A DNA stretch of 64,000 bases. Source: an uncultured Poribacteria bacterium. Lineage in GTDB: Bacteria > Poribacteria > WGA-4E > PCPOR2b. Position numbers and translations under genes: made by a program. The notes beneath the pieces are model-generated. The model did no database searches. It saw only the letters and a list, made by a program, of their open reading frames with translations, and was not told the origin of the DNA. The DNA is taken from NCBI GenBank assembly GCA_958296125.1, contig OY282444.1, forward strand, positions 1,731,940-1,795,939, in the 5' to 3' direction. Shown in pieces: positions 53,188 through 61,367 of the stretch (position 1 is its first letter; each line of letters starts with the position of its first letter).

Positions 53188-53964
53188 TTAGTTGAATTGT
53201 GGGTGTAAGGCACCTTCACCGAAAATCGTGGGGAGGGACTGACCATCGGTGGTCTTGGTCGCAGCATCTGTATAAGCGACGCTGAATGCCCGCCGCGGCA
53301 AACCGGTCTCATTCACCGCGGAAGTGTGAATCAGGTTAACGTGTAGCAATACCCCTTCACCCGCCTGTAATTCAAGGGTGACGGGATCCGCCACCGCGAA
53401 GAGGGCTTCCAGTTGTTCTTCTGTAGGGAAGTTCCCTTCATAGATACGGTGATGAGATTTGGGGATTACCCTGAGACAGCCGCTATCCAGGGTCGCAGGG
53501 TCAAGTGCTGCCCAGATGATAAGGCGTGAAAATGTGTCAAGGTGGCGAAATACATCCTGATGCCAAGGGAGGTGGGTTCCCGTCTCCGCCGGCTTATTCA
53601 TAAACATTGCACGCGGGGTAGAAATCGGGGTAGAGGGCCCGTAGGCTCTGGCACAAAGTTCCCGGAAGGCGGGTTTTTGCATATAGGACAGGAAGAATGG
53701 ATCAAACTCAAGTTCGGTGATCTTACGATAGTTCAACGTCGGACCTTTGTGACCCTTGGTCATTGGCTCCATCTTACTGTAGTCACTGGTCTTGCCATCC
53801 AGTTGCATCATTAGCTGGTCGTAGGGGAGTTTGGCTTTGCCCATCATGATGTCATCAATGCGCTGCTGTAAGGTATCGAGTTCTTCATCGTCCATCACCC
53901 TGCCGAGACGAAGATAGCCTTCTTCCTCGAATTGCTGCCATTGATTGTCACTGATTGGTTGCAT
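53188..53964 (-). CDS. Phytanoyl-CoA dioxygenase (PhyH) family protein
   Basis: A 258-residue 2OG-Fe(II) oxygenase of the PhyH/EctD superfamily. The iron ligands are H-Q-D (in L-P-W-H-Q-D) and H (in H-V-N-L-I-H-T-S-A); the 2OG Arg is in P-R-R-A-F-S-V-A-Y. G-C-L-R-V-I-P-K-S-H is the standard strand between them. Poribacterial genomes carry many such paralogues, with substrates unknown. The start has AGGAGGA about 10 bp upstream. Confidence 0.92.
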   Translation of the reverse strand: MQPISDNQWQQFEEEGYLRLGRVMDDEELDTLQQRIDDIMMGKAKLPYDQLMMQLDGKTSDYSKMEPMTKGHKGPTLNYRKITELEFDPFFLSYMQKPAFRELCARAYGPSTPISTPRAMFMNKPAETGTHLPWHQDVFRHLDTFSRLIIWAALDPATLDSGCLRVIPKSHHRIYEGNFPTEEQLEALFAVADPVTLELQAGEGVLLHVNLIHTSAVNETGLPRRAFSVAYTDAATKTTDGQSLPTIFGEGALHPQFN

Positions 53965-54123
53965 GATTTGTGAGTCCTCCTAAATTTAAGTCATTCGTGT
54001 ATCGTAACATAAGTCTTGATAATCTAGATCGCTGTGTATTGCTCAATCCGCAGCACGTTGTTGAGTATTGGCTTGAAGTTGGTGCTCCAAGTCGAGTAGA
54101 GCTAGTTGTCATCACTGCTCTGA

Positions 54124-54145
54124 CTAGTCTGGAACTAGTCTGGAA
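54124..54145. repeat. 11-bp tandem direct repeat at a gene end
   Basis: CTAGTCTGGAA occurs twice back to back (54124-54134 and 54135-54145). The second copy contains the stop codon of the minus-strand parvulin-like gene, so the repeat is probably a recent slippage duplication. Confidence 0.7.
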
Positions 54146-55913
54146 TTCGGTCAGGATATATTTTGACCTTCGCTTTATCACGAAGTTGAGCGTACAGGTT
54201 GTTGGTAAGTGCCACGCGTTTTTCCGTTTGGGTATCCGCTGTTACTATCCGTCGAACCTTTGGGTCATCAAGCGTTTTGTGGCGTGGTGGGTTGTGTTCT
54301 TCTTTGCGAAAAATTGTGTAGTATTGTCTGCCTTGAAAGCTGACAGTCATGATATCATCAACGGTCTGTCCCACTGCCATCGCAAAGGCAGCATCAGTAA
54401 AAGCTTGTTGCTCTTGCGGAAAAGTGTCTCGGGTCAGGTAACCGGTATCGCCGGGTTTGATGGGATCTGCCCCTGGCCCAGTCAATTCTCCACTATCTGA
54501 CAACGTTTTCGCCACTTCGACAATGTCTTTGCCTAACTGAATCGACTCAAAAACCTCCTTCGCGCGGTCGCTTTCCCTAAGCGTGATACAGGTTAGCCGC
54601 ACCTGCTCCTCCTCGGCGAATTCGCTTTTATGCGCTTCATAGTGGGCTTGTACGTCTTCCTCTGTCACTTCGGTTTTTTCCTCAACTTCAATTTTCCAGA
54701 GTTTATTAGCAAGCAGCGTATGGAGATACCTCTGCATTTTTTTTTGGATTTCCGGAGCTTCTTCGAGCTTCCGATCTTTAGCGAGACAGAGCATTAAGCG
54801 ACCTTCTGCCATCAGGGTCAAGTATTCTTCAAGGCGTGCTTTGTCTTTATAGTGCTCAGGTGCATACTCCGAGAGGTCGCGAATGTCCTGCATCATCACT
54901 GCAAGAGTAATCTGCTGCTTTCCGTTCCAATCAAATTCCGCAACAACAATGTCTTCCGCGTTTGTCACCGGTTCCTCTTGATCCAGCACTGTTTCAGGAA
55001 TCCGTTCCGGATAGGTTTTCAGCCCACTTGTCGAGGTGACTTCTGTCACCCATTCAATAATTCGCTGCCGTTTTTTTTCACGCTTAACGGAGGGTTCAAT
55101 ATAGTCTCTGACCTCCTCAAAATCCGCTATGCGTTCCGGTATGTGCTCCTCCATGCGGAAAATGAGGTAGTAGGTTTCGTGATTCATCTCAAGTTCAAGG
55201 ATTTCTTCCGTGATTTCGCCGACTTTCATGTCAAAAGCGGCATCAACAAAAACCTGCCAATCTTTGGATTCGTCCTTAGTAAAGAGCCCGGTGTTCCCCG
55301 GATCTACCATGTTGCTCCCGGGCCCAAACAATTTTCCTTTTTCTGACAATGCTTTTGCCAATTCGCTGATGTCTCCCCCGGCTTTGATTTGCGCTAGCGT
55401 CTCTTGTGCAAGTGTTTTTTCCACGACACTGATGCAGGTTACCCGTGCTGCTGCCTCTTCGACATATTCCGATTTGTGTTCCTCGTAATATTGCCGCAAA
55501 TCTTCCGCTGTAGGAGAGACCTTTTCATCAACTTCAATCAGCGTCAGTCGCTCGATCAAGAGCGTGTGCTTGTAATCTTGTGCCTTTTTGATTAATCCCT
55601 CATCTTTATCCAATCCCTTATCTATAGCTGCGAGGACTTTCAGTTTTTCGTCGATGAACTCCGGCAGGTATTCTGCCTTTCCGGCTCTGCTTGCGTAATT
55701 TTCCTGCTGGAAGATTGATAACTCTCCAATCGCCGCCTTGAAATCCGCAAGTGAAATCTCGAATTTTCTGCCGTTCCATTGATATCCGGCCAGGATAATC
55801 TGACTTTCATCGACAGATTCGGTAACAGAATCTGTTTGCTGCGATCGAGTAATCTGCCAACCCATTATGTCAATTGCTGCAAGTACAATCAACATAATCA
55901 ACGTTTTTTTCAT
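54135..55913 (-). CDS. Duplicated SurA/PpiC-like periplasmic protein
   Basis: A 592-residue exported protein (signal segment L-I-M-L-I-V-L-A-A-I-D-I-M-G-W) built of two similar halves. Each has a SurA-N-like helical part (E-Y-L-P-E-F-I-D-E-K-L; L-E-E-Y-L-T-L-M-A-E-G-R-L), a D-L-R-Q-Y-Y-E-E-H-K-S-E-Y / D-V-Q-A-H-Y-E-A-H-K-S-E-F linker, and a parvulin-like segment with G-P-G-x(2-5)-P-G-x-T-G. Each half ends in Y-P-E/D-R-I-P. It may be a chaperone or prolyl isomerase for outer-membrane or secreted proteins. The ATG 55913 is chosen for GAAGGGAG at 9 bp; the frame is open to 55964. Confidence 0.82.
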   Translation of the reverse strand: MKKTLIMLIVLAAIDIMGWQITRSQQTDSVTESVDESQIILAGYQWNGRKFEISLADFKAAIGELSIFQQENYASRAGKAEYLPEFIDEKLKVLAAIDKGLDKDEGLIKKAQDYKHTLLIERLTLIEVDEKVSPTAEDLRQYYEEHKSEYVEEAAARVTCISVVEKTLAQETLAQIKAGGDISELAKALSEKGKLFGPGSNMVDPGNTGLFTKDESKDWQVFVDAAFDMKVGEITEEILELEMNHETYYLIFRMEEHIPERIADFEEVRDYIEPSVKREKKRQRIIEWVTEVTSTSGLKTYPERIPETVLDQEEPVTNAEDIVVAEFDWNGKQQITLAVMMQDIRDLSEYAPEHYKDKARLEEYLTLMAEGRLMLCLAKDRKLEEAPEIQKKMQRYLHTLLANKLWKIEVEEKTEVTEEDVQAHYEAHKSEFAEEEQVRLTCITLRESDRAKEVFESIQLGKDIVEVAKTLSDSGELTGPGADPIKPGDTGYLTRDTFPQEQQAFTDAAFAMAVGQTVDDIMTVSFQGRQYYTIFRKEEHNPPRHKTLDDPKVRRIVTADTQTEKRVALTNNLYAQLRDKAKVKIYPDRIPD

Positions 55914-55941
55914 CCGCAGATTTCTCCCTTCGACATATAAA

Positions 55942-55996
55942 AAATTACGGCGAGAAATCTGCACGAATGAATTCGGCAGGTTCCGCGCCGTAATTT
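55942..55996 (-). promoter_or_regulatory. Long inverted repeat in the leader of the parvulin-like gene
   Basis: AAATTACGGCG (55942-55952) pairs perfectly over 11 bp with CGCCGTAATTT (55986-55996) around a 33-nt loop. On the minus strand it ends 14 bp before the ribosome site of the parvulin-like gene. It could be a cis-acting RNA structure or an operator. A second hairpin, TTACACCT/AGGTGTAA (56040-56062), lies just before it. Confidence 0.5.
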
Positions 55997-56098
55997 GTTG
56001 TGAAAACGAACCCTAAATTCAGCCCGCTTTCCTACTAGATTACACCTCATTCTTAGGTGTAAAATTGGGACAATGGAAAAATCTCTGATACACTCTCG

Positions 56099-56899
56099 TT
56101 AATTCCGGGCAGCTTTGAGACTCCCCCAGGTGAGGGGCAGTTTCCCCTTCGATTCAACCGCTAAAAACTGTCCTTCCATCAACAGTTGAAGTTCGTCAAG
56201 CGTCAAATTTCTCTTCATCAGGAAAAGTTCATCAAACTCTCCATCCCAAAAACGCTCCTCCTTAAACCGACCAATTTCTAAATTGGCAGGGGTATTAGCG
56301 GAACCGGGGGCTGAACCCGCGTCATCCTTATGGTCTAGTTTACCATCAATAAATAGCGAAACTCTCTCTTTGTTTGTACGCATCGAAGCGACATGGTGCC
56401 ATTGGTTATCTGAAATCTCCGTTTTACTCGGAATCTCAGCACCGAAGCCAACGGGCGCGGGTATGTGATATCGGGTGTAGAGCTTCTTATCCCTTAGCTT
56501 GATATACCAGCCACCGCCATCCCACTTAATATAGACAAATCCCTGACCTTCCTCTTTACCGGTCTTAACCCAAGCAGCAAGGGTGGTATCAGATTCGCCG
56601 AGATCCAAAGCTGGAACATCTGCCACGAACCCCGACTGCTCTTTCCCGTCTATAAACGAAAGACAAGTTTCAAATTTTTTATCTACGGAATCCACCCATG
56701 CTGGGCCACCTTCAAGTTCCCCCTCCAGTTTATTGGGACCGAGGTCTGCTATTATATCCCCTTTGCCTTCATTGAGAGGGAAGTAGAATACGAGGAGTGG
56801 GTCATCCAATTGGATCTGGCTATATCCCAAGGAGGGCAACAGGCCTATCAAAAAGATAACGACCAGGGCCCTGATTGGAAATCTCTTTAATCTTTGCAT
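56099..56899 (-). CDS. Exported LamG-domain protein (outlier of the family)
   Basis: A 266-residue protein starting at the ATG 56899, which has GGAGG 8 bp upstream. A signal peptide (A-L-V-V-I-F-L-I-G-L-L-P-S-L-G-Y-S) precedes a concanavalin-A-like LamG fold: F-Y-F-P-L-N-E-G-K-G, D-L-G-P-N-K-L-E-G-E-L, A-A-W-V-K-T-G, W-H-H-V-A-S and F-D-G-K/F-I-D-G-K. The C-terminus K-L-P-L-T-W-G-S-L-K-A-A-R-N carries the tail shared with the four copies downstream on the plus strand. LamG domains bind glycans or proteins outside the cell. Confidence 0.85.
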   Translation of the reverse strand: MQRLKRFPIRALVVIFLIGLLPSLGYSQIQLDDPLLVFYFPLNEGKGDIIADLGPNKLEGELEGGPAWVDSVDKKFETCLSFIDGKEQSGFVADVPALDLGESDTTLAAWVKTGKEEGQGFVYIKWDGGGWYIKLRDKKLYTRYHIPAPVGFGAEIPSKTEISDNQWHHVASMRTNKERVSLFIDGKLDHKDDAGSAPGSANTPANLEIGRFKEERFWDGEFDELFLMKRNLTLDELQLLMEGQFLAVESKGKLPLTWGSLKAARN

Positions 56900-57371
56900 T
56901 TGAATATCCTCCAGTTTGCGGTTATTACAGAAATTTGCATCGGCCGACACATTGTCCGCGCGAATGGTGATTCGTTTGCGAATCTCATTAACCAACCGAA
57001 GTTATGCTGATTGACCAGAATCGCTGCAAATCTGCTCATTCCATTGCAAATCTCTGAAGATTATTACATCAAAATTAATTATAATACCAAAGATTAAAGA
57101 TGTCGATCGAAAATTTATTTTTTTCTTGACAGGTATTCAATAAATGTGATACGATGGATCTAATTTTTTTAGGTCTTTCAATTTTAGGCGCACTATCAGG
57201 TTTTACTAAAGTTTGGACAATTTGTTTGGAATTAATTCAGTGTTATCAAGAGGCTAATGAATATTCGGTGAGTAAGTATCTTCAGGGATTGTCGCAGAAA
57301 ATAATCGCCGCTCGATTAAAGTCCTAAAGATATTCCACCATTAACCCCCATGTCAATTTACGTGGATGAGA
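56900..57371. other. 472-bp divergent region
   Basis: Between the outlier LamG gene (minus) and a transposase remnant. It contains a promoter-like TTGACA with TACGAT (57126-57155). The 57-codon frame beginning at 57154 starts inside that -10 region and has no ribosome site, so I leave it uncalled. Confidence 0.35.
57126..57155 (+). promoter_or_regulatory. Candidate sigma-70 promoter
   Basis: TTGACA (57126-57131) is followed 18 bp later by TACGAT (57150-57155). If active it would drive RNA toward the LamG cluster across the transposase remnant. Confidence 0.4.
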
Positions 57372-57596
57372 TCAACCAATGCCTAATACACGGTACACCT
57401 GCTCAATGTTTATTGAACTGCCCAGGGTAGAAGTGGTGTCGAATGCCACTTGTGTCAGGCAACTTACCACGAAACTGAGTTGTACCAATTGATTGATGCT
57501 TTGATGGGATTTGACTCGATACTTGTCAAACATGAAGCGTTGTTTGACATCACCATAAGCAATCTCAATTAACCATCTTTGTCGTAAATTGTACAA
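57372..57596 (-). mobile_element. Transposase C-terminal remnant (IS4-like DDE type)
   Basis: The 74-residue frame begins Y-N-L-R-Q-R-W-L-I-E-I-A-Y-G-D-V-K-Q-R-F, matching the Y-x-x-R-W-x-I-E-x-x-F/Y-x-x-x-K block (the last catalytic Glu region) of IS4-family DDE transposases, and continues K-Y-R-V-K-S-H. Everything N-terminal is missing; the frame is closed by a stop just upstream. It is a dead fragment, cut off close to the ribosome site of the first LamG copy. Confidence 0.6.
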
Positions 57597-57626
57597 ACTT
57601 TAGCAGATTTTAAGGAGGATTTGAAA

Positions 57627-58496
57627 ATGAGAATGTCTATTGGGACAAGTTTCATCACAACGTTTCTGGTCGTTACGGTTTTCGCTGCCCAGGCCGCTAT
57701 AGATCCGAACATGCTTTTGTGGTTCTCGTTTGATGAGCAGCTCGATGGGAAGAAGATCGAAGACCTGACTGGCGGGGGTAACGATGGGAAACTCAAGTTG
57801 GGTGCCAAGATCACCAACGAACCCGCAGAGGTTTACAAAGGGGCGGGAGCGGTTAAATTCACCAATATCAGTGCTCAGGTCCGCGTCGAGCCCTTTAAGA
57901 GAATGAATGAGTATAAAGATAACACCTACACCTTTTGGATCTATATATTCGGTAACACCGCTAAACCTTGGAATTGGGAACACTGTGGTGCTGTTCCCTG
58001 TGGAGAAGGAAGGGCAAGCATTCTGGAAAAGGGCAGAGTTCTAGAGGGGAATGTGAAAGGTTGGGCACCAGGCATACTTCTTCAGGAGAAACCGCTAGCC
58101 CTTATATATCAATTTGAAGATAAAGGGGGGGGCGGGGTCCAAGGAGCTATAGGCGCGAAGGGAATCGTCGGGCCCGGTGGTAACGGTACCGAGTTTGAAG
58201 TGAAGAAGTGGTATCACATCGCGGGTGTCAAAAAGGCGGCTGAACTGATAATCTATGTCAACGGCAAAGAACAAGGCAGATATGATGCCCCAAGAGATTT
58301 CGTTCAGGGCGAAGCACTACTTCGTATCGGTGGAACCCGGGAACGCTCCGCCCATTTTGCCATGGATGAATTTTCCCTTTATGATCGTGCCTTAACCGAA
58401 AAAGAGGTAGCGTTGGATGCCAAAGGCGTACTTCTGTCGGTTGAGCCCGAACGAAAATTGACAACCACTTGGGGCGATATCAAAATCAGTCGTTAA
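57627..58496 (+). CDS. Exported LamG protein, tandem copy 1
   Basis: A 289-residue protein; the ATG 57627 has AAGGAGG 8 bp upstream (an in-frame TTG at 57621 is too close). A signal peptide ending A-Q-A-A is followed by L-W-F-S-F-D-E-Q-L-D-G-K-K-I, D-L-T-G-G-G-N-D-G-K-L, W-Y-H-I-A-G-V-K and M-D-E-F-S-L-Y-D-R-A-L-T, a LamG-type jelly roll. It carries a 14-residue longer central insert (E-H-C-G-A-V-P-C-G-E-G) than the other copies. The C-terminus is R-K-L-T-T-T-W-G-D-I-K-I-S-R. Probably surface-exposed; ligand unknown. Confidence 0.88.
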   Translation: MRMSIGTSFITTFLVVTVFAAQAAIDPNMLLWFSFDEQLDGKKIEDLTGGGNDGKLKLGAKITNEPAEVYKGAGAVKFTNISAQVRVEPFKRMNEYKDNTYTFWIYIFGNTAKPWNWEHCGAVPCGEGRASILEKGRVLEGNVKGWAPGILLQEKPLALIYQFEDKGGGGVQGAIGAKGIVGPGGNGTEFEVKKWYHIAGVKKAAELIIYVNGKEQGRYDAPRDFVQGEALLRIGGTRERSAHFAMDEFSLYDRALTEKEVALDAKGVLLSVEPERKLTTTWGDIKISR

Positions 58497-58580
58497 CCGA
58501 TGGGACTTCTGATAATGTTACAACAGTTGGCTTAAGGTCCAGTACCATCCAGCCTAAATTGATAACAGGAGGAATTGAAA

Positions 58581-59399
58581 ATGAAAACACTTATTTGGCT
58601 GAGTTTCATTGTCACGTTTGTTGCCATGACGGTTCTTTCTGCCTCTGCGGCTCTAGATCCGAACATGATTTTGTATTTCGCGTTTGATGAGCAGCTTGAT
58701 GGAAGGAAAGTCGAAGACCTCACCGGCGGGGGTAACGATGGGAAACTCAAGTTAGGTGCCAAAATCACCAACGAACCCGCAGAGGTGTACAAAGGGACGG
58801 GGGCGTTAAAAATTTTCAACAACATCAGTGCTCAGCTCCTCGTCGAGTCTTTTAAGGAAATGGATACCTATAAAGAGAATACCTACACCTTTCAACTCTA
58901 TATCTTCGGTGTCAGAAATGATCCGTGTTGTGCAGAGGAAGGTATCTTAAAAAAAGCCAACGTTCTAGATGCCGCTGACAAGGGGAGCGCGCCAGGTATT
59001 TTTCTGACTGATCCGGGTCTATCACTTATATATAAATTTAGCGATCAGGGGGCTGTAGCAGGTGAGGCGGTTGGGCCCGGCGGCAAGGGTGAAAAATTTG
59101 AACTAAAAAAATGGTATCACATCGCGGGTGTCAAACAGGGATCAAGCCTGACAATCTATATCGATGGCAAAGAAGAAGCCAGATATAAAGTCCAGCGCGA
59201 TTTTGTTCAGGGTAAGGGGCACCTGCGTATCGGTGGAACGCGGCAACGGGCAGCCTCGTTTGCCATGGATGAGTTTCAGCTCTACAATCGTGCCTTAACC
59301 GAAAAAGAGGTAGCGTTGGATGCCAAAGGCATATTTCTGTCGGTTGAGCCCGAACGAAAATTGACAACCACCTGGGGCCATCTCAAAACAGGTCGTTAA
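58581..59399 (+). CDS. Exported LamG protein, tandem copy 2
   Basis: A 272-residue close paralogue of copy 1 with the same leader AGGAGG-AATTGAAA-ATG and signal peptide (A-M-T-V-L-S-A-S-A-A). Large blocks are identical to copies 3 and 4 at DNA level, for example the stretch encoding L-T-G-G-G-N-D-G-K-L-K-L-G-A-K-I-T-N-E-P. N-D-P-C-C supplies a paired Cys in the loop. It ends R-K-L-T-T-T-W-G-H-L-K-T-G-R. The downstream 80 bp also match those of copy 3. Confidence 0.88.
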   Translation: MKTLIWLSFIVTFVAMTVLSASAALDPNMILYFAFDEQLDGRKVEDLTGGGNDGKLKLGAKITNEPAEVYKGTGALKIFNNISAQLLVESFKEMDTYKENTYTFQLYIFGVRNDPCCAEEGILKKANVLDAADKGSAPGIFLTDPGLSLIYKFSDQGAVAGEAVGPGGKGEKFELKKWYHIAGVKQGSSLTIYIDGKEEARYKVQRDFVQGKGHLRIGGTRQRAASFAMDEFQLYNRALTEKEVALDAKGIFLSVEPERKLTTTWGHLKTGR

Positions 59400-59483
59400 T
59401 CGATGGAACTCTGATAGTATGTTAGGCGAGATCCATCCGATTTTAGCTTCAAAAGATTTTTATCTTTCAGAGCTATATCATTT

Positions 59484-59819
59484 TGGACGGCGAGGGCCAA
59501 ACCATTTAACTACCATGCAGATTTTGGGAGCTCCTCCGATTTATCGGGGGGCGGAAAATCTTACAGTAGCTGGCTTAAAATGTACCGAGCGAAGGTACTG
59601 CCAGAAGTTTACAATCATTTGGACTGGGACCCTGACGAAGTGAAAGTGCGGTGGAGTAGATTTGCCGGGTGTAAAGCCTGCCCATGTTCGCCTGGGTTTG
59701 TTGTAAAAGCTATGCCCAAAGAATTGGAAGATTATAGTCAGATTATAACTTCTAGACCTGAACCCATGACAGGGTATGAGTATACTCCGGTAGGAGGTAT
59801 ACAAAATGGGAGTTTTTGA
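59484..59819 (+). pseudogene. 5'-truncated gene with a CxxC-x-C-SPGF motif
   Basis: From about 59484 a frame reads like real protein well before its first ATG (59580): F-N-Y-H-A-D-F-G-S-S-S-D-L, then W-L-K-M-Y-R-A-K-V-L-P-E-V, V-R-W-S-R-F-A-G-C-K-A-C-P-C-S-P-G-F-V-V-K. No start or ribosome site exists upstream, and the sequence before 59483 is shared with the region after LamG copy 3, so the gene lost its 5' end at an insertion junction. Cys-rich S-P-G-F proteins of this kind are known to me from phage and plasmid genes, but I cannot name a family. Initiation at 59580 would give 79 residues. Confidence 0.5.
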
Positions 59820-59863
59820 TATTTTCGTAGAAATAAGCTCGAGAAAACTATAAAGGAGGATAA

Positions 59864-60235
59864 ATGGGTGAGGGTAAAGGTAAGGTTACATACGAGATAG
59901 TAAAAAAGTACGGTTTGAATAGTGCCGGAACAGTGTATAGAGTGATGCAAAGGAAGGATTCTGGCTGGTTTCGACATTATAGTATCGGTTCAGCTTCAAC
60001 TCGCGAAGGAGCTGAAAATCTTATTCAGCGAGAGATAAAGAAGCAAGAAGCTAAAGCTCAGAAAAGAGAGGAGCGAGCCAGGAGATACGAAGCTGAAGAA
60101 CAAGATCGCAAAAAAGCATATGAATTAGAAAAACAGATGTATATTGCGAAAGAAGCACGCGATCGAGGTATTCGCATTAGCGAAAAGGGTACGAAACAAA
60201 GTTTTCTAACGAAAATTAGAAACTTTTTCAAATAA
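59864..60235 (+). CDS. Small charged coiled-coil protein, unknown
   Basis: A 123-residue protein. An N-terminal K-V-T-Y-E-I-V-K-K-Y-G, a short G-W-F-R-H-Y-S-I-G-S-A-S-T module, then a long Lys/Glu/Arg-rich helix (E-I-K-K-Q-E-A-K-A-Q-K-R-E-E-R-A-R-R-Y) predicted as coiled coil. No family recognised. AAAGGAGG lies 7 bp before the ATG. It is part of the cargo inserted between LamG copies 2 and 3. Confidence 0.65.
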   Translation: MGEGKGKVTYEIVKKYGLNSAGTVYRVMQRKDSGWFRHYSIGSASTREGAENLIQREIKKQEAKAQKREERARRYEAEEQDRKKAYELEKQMYIAKEARDRGIRISEKGTKQSFLTKIRNFFK

Positions 60236-60253
60236 GGAAAGAAGAGAATTTAA

Positions 60254-60355
60254 ATGAGAGAGGAATTTTTCACTCGATCTCAAATCGAGAAAACGTTACA
60301 ATATGATGATCCGCATTTAATTCTGAGTTGGGGTCTGTATACGGATCCGAGTTGA
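60254..60355 (+). CDS. 33-residue open frame in the insert
   Basis: An ATG at 60254 opens 33 codons (M-R-E-E-F-F-T-R-S-Q-I-E-K-T-L-Q-Y-D-D-P-H) to a TGA. The composition looks protein-like, but the ribosome site (GAAGAGAA) is weak. It may be the start of a gene truncated at the right edge of the insert. Uncertain. Confidence 0.3.
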   Translation: MREEFFTRSQIEKTLQYDDPHLILSWGLYTDPS

Positions 60356-60396
60356 GTGTCATTCAACCGAAATCGGTATAAAAGGAGGAATTGAAA

Positions 60397-61215
60397 ATGA
60401 GAACATTTATTTCGATGAGTTTCATCACCATGTTTCTGGTGATGACAGCTCTCTCTGCCCCGGCGGCTCTAGATCCGAACATGATTTTGTATTTCGCGTT
60501 TGATGAGCAGCTTGATGGAAAGAAGGTCAAAGATCTCACCGGCGGGGGTAACGATGGGAAACTCAAGTTGGGTGCCAAAATCACCAACGAGCCCGCAGAG
60601 GTGTACAAAGGGACGGGGGCGTTAAAAATTTTCAACAACATCAGTGCTCAGTTCCTTGTTGAGTCCTTTAAGGAAATGGATAACTATAAAGAGAACACCT
60701 ACACCTTTTGGCTCTACATATACAGTGTTAGAAATGATCCGTGTTGCCCAGAGGAAATTATTCTGCAAAAAGCCCACCTTTTAGTTGGTGATGTGAAAGG
60801 AAACGCGCCAGCCATCTTTGTGACCGATCCGGGTCTGACGCTTACCTATAAATTTGGCGACCAAGGGGCTGTACCGGGTGACGGGGCCGGGCCCGGCGGC
60901 AGGGGTGAACAATTTGAAATGAAGAAGTGGTATCACATCGCGGGTGTCAAAAAGCCATCAGACCTGATAATCTACGTTGATGGCGAAGAAATAGCCAGAT
61001 ATAACGTCAAACGCGATTTCATCCAAGGTAAGGGGCACCTTCGTATCGGCGGATCGCGGATCCGAGCTGCTTCTTTTGCCATGGATGAGTTTGGGCTTTA
61101 TAACCGTGCCTTAACCGCAAAGGAAGTGGCGATGGATGCCAAGGGGCAATTCCTGTCGGTCGAGCCTGAAAGAAAATTGACAACCACTTGGGGTCGTCTC
61201 AAAACAGGTCGTTAA
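60397..61215 (+). CDS. Exported LamG protein, tandem copy 3
   Basis: A 272-residue paralogue with AAAGGAGG 8 bp before the ATG. The signal peptide is almost identical to that of copy 4 (M-R-T-F-I-x-M-S-F-I-T-M-F-L-V-M-T). The LamG body keeps F-A-F-D-E-Q-L-D-G-K-K-V and M-D-E-F-G-L-Y-N-R-A-L-T. It ends R-K-L-T-T-T-W-G-R-L-K-T-G-R. Differences from copies 2 and 4 cluster in the middle third, which suggests the ligand-facing loops vary. Confidence 0.88.
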   Translation: MRTFISMSFITMFLVMTALSAPAALDPNMILYFAFDEQLDGKKVKDLTGGGNDGKLKLGAKITNEPAEVYKGTGALKIFNNISAQFLVESFKEMDNYKENTYTFWLYIYSVRNDPCCPEEIILQKAHLLVGDVKGNAPAIFVTDPGLTLTYKFGDQGAVPGDGAGPGGRGEQFEMKKWYHIAGVKKPSDLIIYVDGEEIARYNVKRDFIQGKGHLRIGGSRIRAASFAMDEFGLYNRALTAKEVAMDAKGQFLSVEPERKLTTTWGRLKTGR

Positions 61216-61367
61216 CCGATAGAACTCTGATAGTATGTTAGGTAGGATTCATCCTAGCTATATCATTTGAAGATGGAGAATTGCCTTGACTTTGGCAGGT
61301 CTACGGTGGATCTGCCGATGTGTGTTGTTTAACTGACTAAAGTCCAATATCAAAGGAGGAATTGAAA

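Noticed and set aside
57154-57327. 57-codon hydrophobic frame upstream of the LamG array
   Set aside because: Its ATG overlaps the -10 of the candidate promoter and there is no ribosome site.
59419-59643. 74-codon plus-strand frame after LamG copy 2
   Set aside because: The frame at 59484-59819 reads as real protein, and this one overlaps it with an unlikely composition.
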